A stretch of 64,000 nt of DNA from an uncultured Eubacteriales bacterium. Its GTDB lineage: Bacteria > Bacillota > Clostridia > Oscillospirales > Oscillospiraceae. Below are positions 58,869 through 64,000 of the stretch, piece by piece (the first letter of the stretch is position 1; each line of letters starts with the position of its first letter). The position numbers and the translations under genes were made by a program. The stretch spans positions 117,071 through 181,070 of the forward strand of contig ONEB01000004.1 in NCBI GenBank assembly GCA_900316745.1, written 5' to 3'. The notes beneath the pieces are model-generated. The model did not search any database and had not been told where the DNA came from. It saw only the letters and a list, made by a program, of their open reading frames with translations.

Positions 58869-58879
58869 GTTTACATAAT
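58869..58879 (+). repeat. GTTNACATAAT motif copy
   Basis: GTTTACATAAT directly after the nucleoside-kinase stop and the shared terminator. Confidence 0.5.
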
Positions 58880-59817
58880 TAGTAATCGTACACGCCGCCG
58901 CCGATGAACTCGCGCAGCAGACTTTCCGGAGCGAGCAGCTCCGGATCGACGTCCGCAAAGCGGTCGAGCATGGGGAGGATCTTCCGCAGCTCGTCGTAGC
59001 GCTCGGCGGTCTCCGGCAGCGCCTCCAGCAGGGGCTTTACAAACTGCTTCATGATGCTGACCTCGCTGGCAAACGCGGTGTCGAACTTCAGGTCGGCGCG
59101 CTCCTTGAACGGGGAGATGTATTTCTTCTCGCCGCGGCGCACGTTCGCCCACATCTCCATGGTGGCGGCGGGGTTCGTGCCGCGGAAGTTGTTGTCGCGC
59201 ACGAGACGGCGCATCAGGCGCATCCACGTTCCCTTGAAGATCATCTTGCCGTCGTCGTCCAGCACGTTCGAGCGCGCGGAGATATACAGCCGGATCGCGC
59301 CGGGGCAGTGGGAGACGATCTCGTCGTTCAGCGCGTGGATGCCCTCGCAGACTACGACCTCGTTTTTCTTCAGCTTCATGCGCTTGCCGATGGGACCTGC
59401 CTGGATCTGCGTGATGAAGTTGTAGATCGGGAGCCTGATCTGCTTGCCCTGCGCCAGCGCGTTCAGATGCTCGCCCAGCAGATCCAGATCGAGACACCGG
59501 GGAGACTCGAGGTCGAGCTTGCCGTCCGGTGTGCGCGGGCTGGTCTTGGGGTCCACGGTGCGAAAGTAGCTGTCCATGGCGAGACTCTTGCTGCCGACGC
59601 CGAGCTCGGAGAGCGCCTCGGCGATCTTCATGGCGGTGGTCGTCTTGCCGCTGCCGGAGGGGCCGGAGAGCAGCACGATCGGGCAGTCCTCGGCGCGCTC
59701 GGCGATCGTCTTGGCGGCGCGGCGAACCTTGACGTTATAGGCCTCGTCGCATGCGTCCAGAAATGCTTTGGGGTCGCGCTCGAGCGCGGCGTTGATCTCA
59801 GAAAGCTGATAACTCAT
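58879..59817 (-). CDS. uridine kinase-like nucleoside kinase
   Basis: 312 residues. Walker A GPSGSGKTT at 52-60 after a strand IVLLS; later AMDSYFRTVDPKTSPRTPDG, FDLES-type DLESPRCLDLDLL, VVVCEGIHALND and the arginine-rich lid RRLVRDNNFRGTNPAATMEM place it in the uridine kinase/phosphoribulokinase family. The Oscillospiraceae-type kinase often follows HemZ. Exact nucleoside unknown. ATGA overlap with hemZ at 59814-59817. Confidence 0.87.
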   Translation of the reverse strand: MSYQLSEINAALERDPKAFLDACDEAYNVKVRRAAKTIAERAEDCPIVLLSGPSGSGKTTTAMKIAEALSELGVGSKSLAMDSYFRTVDPKTSPRTPDGKLDLESPRCLDLDLLGEHLNALAQGKQIRLPIYNFITQIQAGPIGKRMKLKKNEVVVCEGIHALNDEIVSHCPGAIRLYISARSNVLDDDGKMIFKGTWMRLMRRLVRDNNFRGTNPAATMEMWANVRRGEKKYISPFKERADLKFDTAFASEVSIMKQFVKPLLEALPETAERYDELRKILPMLDRFADVDPELLAPESLLREFIGGGVYDY

Positions 59818-61301
59818 GTTGCTGCTCCTTCCTGTGTCGATGAAAACCAGTCGCAGATGGCCGATTTCTCGGCGCAGATGCGGTCGATGTTTTCGATATA
59901 TTCCTTGGGGTACTTGGGATCGAAGCTGCGGCGGATCCTGCCGCCGGGCGCGACGAGCTTCGTGCTCGCGCCGCCGCCCATGGCGAGAATGCTGCAGAGC
60001 TCCTCCATGATGCAGATGTTGTAGAGATTTTCAAATCCCGGCTTCGTCCAGCCCACGTTTTCAAACCCGCCGGACATGAATTTCTGCCGGTAGAGATAGT
60101 AGGGCGCGTAGCCCGCTCCGGCGAGCTTTTCGGCGGCGTAGTCAAGCATGGCGCTCACGTCCTCGGCGCTCGGCAGGGGCGCTTCGTTTTCCGAGAGACT
60201 GCTGCCGCGCTTGCGCGAGAGCGTGTGCACGGTGATGTTTTCGGGGCAGAGCTCCAGCACGCGGTCGATCGTGCGGCAAAAGCCCTCCGTCGTGTCGCCG
60301 GGGAGCCCCGCGATGAGATCCATGTTCACGGCAAAGCCGCCCACCTCACGCGTGAGTGCGAGCGCGTCCACGATGTCCTGCGCCGAGTGACGGCGCCCGA
60401 TCACGTCCAGCACGCGGTCGTCCATCGTCTGGGGGTTTACGCTGATGCGCCCGACATTGTGGCGGCGCAGCACGCGGAGTTTGTCTTCCGTGATCGTGTC
60501 GGGTCTGCCCGCCTCGACGGTGATCTCCCGCAGATCGGCGCCGGAGAAGCGCTCCTCGAGCTTCTGGAACAGGGCGTCCAGCTGCTGCGCCGAGAGCGTC
60601 GTCGGCGTGCCGCCGCCGAGATAGAGCGATACGCACCGCAGTCCGGCTTCCTGCACGGCCTGCGCCGTCGCCTCCACCTCCCGCAGCAGCGCGTCGAAAA
60701 ACGGCTGGATGAGCTTCATGCTCTTTTCCACGCTCTGGCTGACAAAGCTGCAATAGGCGCAGCGCGTCGGGCAGAACGGAATGCCGATGTAGAGGCAGAC
60801 GTCCTTCTCCGAGAGCGTCTCAGCGGCGGCGAGCGTGGCGTGCGCAGTCTCAAGGCAGAGCGCCGCGCGCTCAGAGCTTACGTCGAACTCTCCGCGAAAG
60901 CGCCGGAGCGCCTGCGCGTCCGTGCAGCCCTCGAGCAGGAGCTTTTCCATGAGCTTTCCCGGTCTCACGCCCGTGAGCGCGCCCCAGACGGGCTTTTTCA
61001 CGCCGAGCTGCAGCGCCGCGTGGTAAAACGCGCGCTTCACCGCGCGGGAAATGAGCCGCCCCTCGGTCTGGTCGTCTGTCAGCGCCGCGATCGGCACGGC
61101 TGCGCGCCCGAGCGCCGTTTTCCCGTCCCTGCGCAGACGGCAGGTCACGGTGGCGTTCTGCGCTCCGCGCGAGAGCGTCAGAACCGCGCAGTCGCCGTCC
61201 GTCGGCGCGTCCGGGTACTCCGGGCGCTCTTCGGGAAACAGCGTCAGCAGCATCTGCTCGGCGGCGTACCGCTGGTCATGATTGACAAGATAAAGCTTCA
61301 T
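59814..61301 (-). CDS. hemZ: coproporphyrinogen dehydrogenase-like radical SAM protein HemZ
   Basis: 495 residues from ATG 61301 behind AGAGGA. An N-terminal domain (1-165) specific to HemZ precedes the radical SAM core: GIPFCPTRCAYCSF with Cys177, 181 and 184, SLYLGGGTPTTLSAQQLDAL, TVEAGRPDTIT, and HTLSRKRGSSL. The C-terminal part has YLYRQKFMSGGFENVGW. HemZ acts in anaerobic heme/porphyrin chemistry; this cell also has hemW in the window. Promoter at 61338-61366. Confidence 0.88.
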   Translation of the reverse strand: MKLYLVNHDQRYAAEQMLLTLFPEERPEYPDAPTDGDCAVLTLSRGAQNATVTCRLRRDGKTALGRAAVPIAALTDDQTEGRLISRAVKRAFYHAALQLGVKKPVWGALTGVRPGKLMEKLLLEGCTDAQALRRFRGEFDVSSERAALCLETAHATLAAAETLSEKDVCLYIGIPFCPTRCAYCSFVSQSVEKSMKLIQPFFDALLREVEATAQAVQEAGLRCVSLYLGGGTPTTLSAQQLDALFQKLEERFSGADLREITVEAGRPDTITEDKLRVLRRHNVGRISVNPQTMDDRVLDVIGRRHSAQDIVDALALTREVGGFAVNMDLIAGLPGDTTEGFCRTIDRVLELCPENITVHTLSRKRGSSLSENEAPLPSAEDVSAMLDYAAEKLAGAGYAPYYLYRQKFMSGGFENVGWTKPGFENLYNICIMEELCSILAMGGGASTKLVAPGGRIRRSFDPKYPKEYIENIDRICAEKSAICDWFSSTQEGAAT

Positions 61302-61337
61302 GTCGTGTCCTCTTACATTGATATGCGTGATAGTGTT

Positions 61338-61366
61338 ATTATAGCAAGCTTTCCGATCTTTGTCCA
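61338..61366 (-). promoter_or_regulatory. promoter of hemZ
   Basis: Minus strand TGGACA (61366-61361), 17-nt spacer ending TGC, TATAAT (61343-61338): extended -10 type. Confidence 0.75.
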
Positions 61367-61374
61367 TAGCGAAA

Positions 61375-61409
61375 CACGCGGACGCTTTGCGTATAAAAGC
61401 GTCCGCGTG
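61375..61409 (-). terminator. stem-loop between the lipase gene and hemZ
   Basis: CACGCGGACGCTTT (61375-61388) pairs perfectly with AAAGCGTCCGCGTG (61396-61409), 7-nt loop. No long T-run, so termination of the lipase transcript is possible but not certain. Confidence 0.5.
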
Positions 61410-61500
61410 CAGGCGTACCGGGGATGATCTTTTCTGAAACAGATTTGATAGACTTTTCCGAAATGGGGTTTATAGCGAACGATAGGGGTGCAAATTTCCC

Positions 61501-62325
61501 TTAAAAACCGCGTTCAGCCAAATCCTTTACGATTGCTTTATAAACATCACAGATATCTGCTATACCGTCTCCACCGCTCTTTGAGGAGAGAGGAGAACGC
61601 CTGAAATCAATCTCATCGTAATGAGAGACGCCTCTGTTTGTTCGGCCTGTCAGAAGCGTAAAAGACGCTCCCCATTTTGCGGATTCAACGCTGACCAGGC
61701 CGTCATTTTCACCTTCTATTAATTTGACAATCGCATTTGCGGTGGAGAGGTTAATATCTGAAAGAGGATTCTTCATTACTCCGGCAAAACTCTGATAATA
61801 GACGCCCGGAACATCGGGGTTCTCTTTATTAAAGATTGCGGCATACTCCGTGGAGAAATCTTTGCAAACGGCGTAGAAATTCGGCTTTGTATCCCCAAGG
61901 AGACCGATCCAGTTGTCAACGGCAAAGGATGCAATATTAAATAAAGAATCCGGTGCTTTCAATAATTTGTCAATCGTTTTAGAGCCGCGGTGCGGTGTCC
62001 CAATCGTGGTGATGCTTGCAATTTGACCGCCCATTCCCAGAGAGGATGCAGCCATTCGAGCCTCCAGCCCGCCTTTGGAATGCGCAATGATATTCACTTT
62101 CCCGGAGCCTGTTTCATCCAGAACCTGTCTGATCCTTGCCTTGATTGATTTGGCATTGTCCTCAATCCGCGCCCAGCAGTCCTGCTGGCCATAGGACAAA
62201 ACTGCCCCTGTGCCGGCAAGCGCTGTCGGTATCCGCCCCCAATATAAGGGCCATTTTAAATCTCTGAAACCGACTCCATGAATCATCAAAATAGGATACT
62301 TTGTGCCGTGATCTTGGTTTTCCAT
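61501..62325 (-). CDS. alpha/beta-hydrolase, lipase type
   Basis: 274 residues. PILMIHGVGFRD is the oxyanion segment and NIIAHSKGGLEARM the nucleophile elbow (Ser in HSKGG); GENDGLVSVESAKWG supplies the acid and RGVSHYDEIDF the histidine. No signal peptide is seen, unlike the SLH-lipase at 25554-27437, which it otherwise resembles in its catalytic half. Its codon use is visibly A/T-richer than its neighbours, suggesting later acquisition. Confidence 0.82.
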   Translation of the reverse strand: MENQDHGTKYPILMIHGVGFRDLKWPLYWGRIPTALAGTGAVLSYGQQDCWARIEDNAKSIKARIRQVLDETGSGKVNIIAHSKGGLEARMAASSLGMGGQIASITTIGTPHRGSKTIDKLLKAPDSLFNIASFAVDNWIGLLGDTKPNFYAVCKDFSTEYAAIFNKENPDVPGVYYQSFAGVMKNPLSDINLSTANAIVKLIEGENDGLVSVESAKWGASFTLLTGRTNRGVSHYDEIDFRRSPLSSKSGGDGIADICDVYKAIVKDLAERGF

Positions 62326-62819
62326 ATCACCACTCCTATCTTGTATTACGAATGAAACACCAATGGAGGATGCTGACGACTATGCTTGCACGCTCATCAT
62401 ATCATCTTTCTTTGTTCCCACTCGCCAAGCAAATCCCGACTATAACTGCTTTTGTTTAGGGGATTTATCTCGACGTGACTCCAATTGACTGCCATTATCC
62501 TCAACCCATGGGGTCCACGGACTTTTGCTATCAAAAAGCTATCAATGCAGCTATCACAGGTCCAAATCGTTGGGGCTGTTAACAGTGGCTTTGACGATCA
62601 ACAGGAATGCTTTGACCGTTTGTTATACGCTTTTTGATGTGGTTACTATAGCATGAAATCGGCCGGATTTCAATGCTGTCCTTATTGAAAAACTCTATGA
62701 AATCAAGTGGAACCAGCATGCGGCCGGGCCAGCCAAAGAAAGGACAAGCAGCGTGAAAGCGCATGGAAAAGAAGGCCTATAGAGCATGTAAGGACTTCCT
62801 CCTTTCCTCGCCCGTCATC
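62326..62819. other. A/T-richer non-coding stretch without recognised features
   Basis: About 490 nt upstream of the lipase gene and the rrf2 promoter. Short frames only; none has a good start and ribosome site or recognisable protein. A 61-codon minus frame (62579-62764) was not accepted. Lower GC than the rest of the window, like the lipase gene, so it may be remnant DNA from the same insertion. Confidence 0.4.
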
Positions 62820-62848
62820 TTGAAATCCAATAACCCCCGCGATATAAT
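62820..62848 (+). promoter_or_regulatory. promoter of the Rrf2 gene
   Basis: TTGAAA (62820-62825), 17-nt spacer, TATAAT (62843-62848), followed by CAGGAGG. Confidence 0.8.
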
Positions 62849-62878
62849 AGGTTAAAAACCATACAGGAGGATAACCAC

Positions 62879-63292
62879 ATGATGATCTCTACCCGCGGGC
62901 GCTATGCACTGAGAATTCTTGTGGATTTGGCTGAGAACCAGAACGAGGGATACATCACGCTCAAGGAAGCTGCCGACCGGCAGGAGATCTCCGAAAAATA
63001 TTTGGAGAGCATCGTAAAGGATCTGGTGAAAGGGCAGTTCATAGAAGGCGTGCGCGGGAAAGGCGGCGGCTATCGGCTTTCCAGACCGGCTGAAGAGATC
63101 AGTGTTTTGGATGTCCTGCAATCGGCAGACGGTACGATCGCTCCCGTAGCCTGCCTCGAGGAGGGCAGCGCGCCCTGCTCACGTGCGGCGGTCTGCAAGA
63201 CACTCCCGCTCTGGAAAGGGCTGGACAGAGTTGTCAGCGAATATCTCAGCGGCTTTACCGTGCGGGATCTGGCAGAAGACAAAGTACAATAA
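62879..63292 (+). CDS. Rrf2-family transcriptional regulator
   Basis: 137 residues. HTH MISTRGRYALRILVDLAENQ, then LKEAADRQEISEKYLESIVK and RGKGGGYRLSRP, the Rrf2 signature. Cysteines 92, 100 and 106 (CLEEGSAPCSRAAVC) sit where IscR-type members hold an Fe-S cluster, although spacing differs from IscR (7 and 5 residues between them instead of 5 and 5). Its neighbour is cysK, so a CymR- or IscR-like role in cysteine/Fe-S control is likely. A second ATG at 62882 is possible. Confidence 0.88.
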   Translation: MMISTRGRYALRILVDLAENQNEGYITLKEAADRQEISEKYLESIVKDLVKGQFIEGVRGKGGGYRLSRPAEEISVLDVLQSADGTIAPVACLEEGSAPCSRAAVCKTLPLWKGLDRVVSEYLSGFTVRDLAEDKVQ

Positions 63293-63306
63293 CGAATGCA
63301 GCTTAA

Positions 63307-63343
63307 AAGAGCTTCCGGGATCAGGCAGATCCCGGAAGCTCTT
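63307..63343. terminator. bidirectional terminator between rrf2 and cysK
   Basis: AAGAGCTTCCGGGATC (63307-63322), loop AGGCA, GATCCCGGAAGCTCTT (63328-63343), then CTTT: 16-bp perfect stem. Confidence 0.9.
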
Positions 63344-63357
63344 CTTTACACGATTGC

Positions 63358-64000
63358 TCAATCCGAAAAGAGCGGGGTGGAGAGATATCGGTCGCCGGTG
63401 TCGGGCAGCAGGGCCACGATGACCTTGCCCTTGTTTTCCGGCCGTTTGGCCAGATGGATCGCAGCCCAGACCGCGGCGCCAGAGGAGATGCCGACCAGCA
63501 CGCCCTCTTTCCGTCCGACCAGCTTGCCGGCGGCAAAAGCGTCCTCGTTCTCCACGGCGATGATCTCATCATAAACGGCGGTGTTCAGCACGTCCGGGAC
63601 AAAGCCTGCGCCGATGCCCTGGATCTTGTGGGTGCCTGCCGTCCCCTTGGAGAGGACCGGCGAACCTGCGGGCTCTACCGCCACGACCTTTACGGCGGGA
63701 TTCTGCTCCTTGAGGTATTCGCCCACGCCGGTGATCGTGCCTCCGGTCCCGACGCCTGCGATGAAGATGTCCACCTTTCCATCTGTGTCTGCCCAGATCT
63801 CCGGGCCGGTGGTGGCCTTGTGGACGGCGGGATTCGCCGGGTTTACAAACTGCCCGGGGATGAAGGCGTTTGGGATCTCTTTCGCCAGCTCGTCAGCTTT
63901 GGCAATGGCGCCCTTCATGCCCTTGGAGCCCTCGGTGAGCACCAGCTCCGCGCCGTAGGCCTTCATCAGCTGTCGGCGTTCGACGCTCATGGTCTCGGGC
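63358..64000 (-). CDS. cysK: cysteine synthase A, C-terminal two thirds (partial)
   Basis: The frame runs off the window end; the ATG at 63990 is internal (PETMSVERR). Visible O-acetylserine sulfhydrylase features: [37 protein letters not shown], the PLP-phosphate loop [15 protein letters not shown] and [10 protein letters not shown]. Joins sulfide to O-acetylserine to make cysteine. Convergent with the Rrf2 gene and sharing its terminator. The N-terminal part with the PLP lysine is outside. Confidence 0.94.
   Translation of the reverse strand, partial: PETMSVERRQLMKAYGAELVLTEGSKGMKGAIAKADELAKEIPNAFIPGQFVNPANPAVHKATTGPEIWADTDGKVDIFIAGVGTGGTITGVGEYLKEQNPAVKVVAVEPAGSPVLSKGTAGTHKIQGIGAGFVPDVLNTAVYDEIIAVENEDAFAAGKLVGRKEGVLVGISSGAAVWAAIHLAKRPENKGKVIVALLPDTGDRYLSTPLFSD

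Noticed and set aside
62579-62764. 61-codon minus frame in the low-GC gap
   Set aside because: No ribosome site, no recognisable protein and no supporting context.
1-64000. tRNA, rRNA, CRISPR, prophage or transposase genes
   Set aside because: Looked for by eye on both strands; no cloverleaf, repeat-spacer array or characteristic protein was found.

Overview
The window is a 64 kb piece of a GC-rich chromosome from a low-GC-ancestry, spore-forming-type anaerobe, most likely a gut Clostridia of the Oscillospiraceae/Oscillospirales kind (inference). Reasons: the S10-spc-alpha ribosomal order (adk, map, infA, rpmJ, rpsM, rpsK, rpsD, rpoA, rplQ after secY); a spoIIGA-sigE sporulation pair; zinc-type S14; five S-layer-homology (SLH) surface proteins; a flavodiiron protein and thioredoxin for oxygen defence; strong AGGAGG ribosome sites; and sigma-A type TTGACA/TATAAT promoters. 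No rRNA, tRNA, CRISPR array, insertion sequence or phage gene was found.

Layout. 1-2.4 kb: tail of a PgeF/YfiH laccase-domain gene, a family-5 solute-binding lipoprotein, cytidine deaminase and an HTH-only LysR-like protein. 2.4-18.9 kb: one long ribosomal-protein supercluster (rpsJ to rplQ) with secY, adk, map, infA and rpoA. It is interrupted by a 573-nt non-coding insert between rpsN and rpsH with its own extended -10 promoter, and by a 243-nt insert between rpmJ and rpsM. The two inserts carry copies of the same repeat in opposite orientation. 18.9-27.4 kb: GNAT, SLH-dipeptidase C69, CBS-type pyrophosphatase, a 52-aa protein, TetR, a VanX-like D,D-dipeptidase and an SLH-lipase. 27.4-29.1 kb: rplJ-rplL with a classical L10 leader, flanked by two inverted copies of a ~200-nt palindromic element. 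29-36 kb: LUD/DUF308/MarR operon, PAP2 phosphatase, a pseudokinase-like/C-type-lectin membrane protein, a HAD phosphatase and htpG. 36.7-45.4 kb: hemW, VanW protein, metG, a phosphodiester-glycosidase-domain protein and an SLH-lipase-like protein. 45.4-53 kb: HAD phosphatase, thioredoxin-flavodiiron operon, PP2C phosphatase plus a small membrane protein, and a lysozyme/amidase SLH operon. 53-61.3 kb: niaR-pncB NAD salvage, spoIIGA-sigE, LysR/EamA divergent pair, and hemZ-nucleoside kinase. 61.5-64 kb: a lower-GC lipase islet, an Rrf2 regulator and the end of cysK.

Themes. Translation dominates the left quarter. Cell-wall and surface biology (SLH enzymes, GH25, amidase, VanX, VanW, PAP2, phosphodiester glycosidase) recurs through the rest. 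Non-coding DNA holds the least explained signals: two families of palindromic elements, three of the four copies starting 0-11 nt after a stop codon, and a recurrent 11-mer GTTNACATAAT. All statements are from reading the sequence; no search was run. Alignments and promoter calls are by eye.
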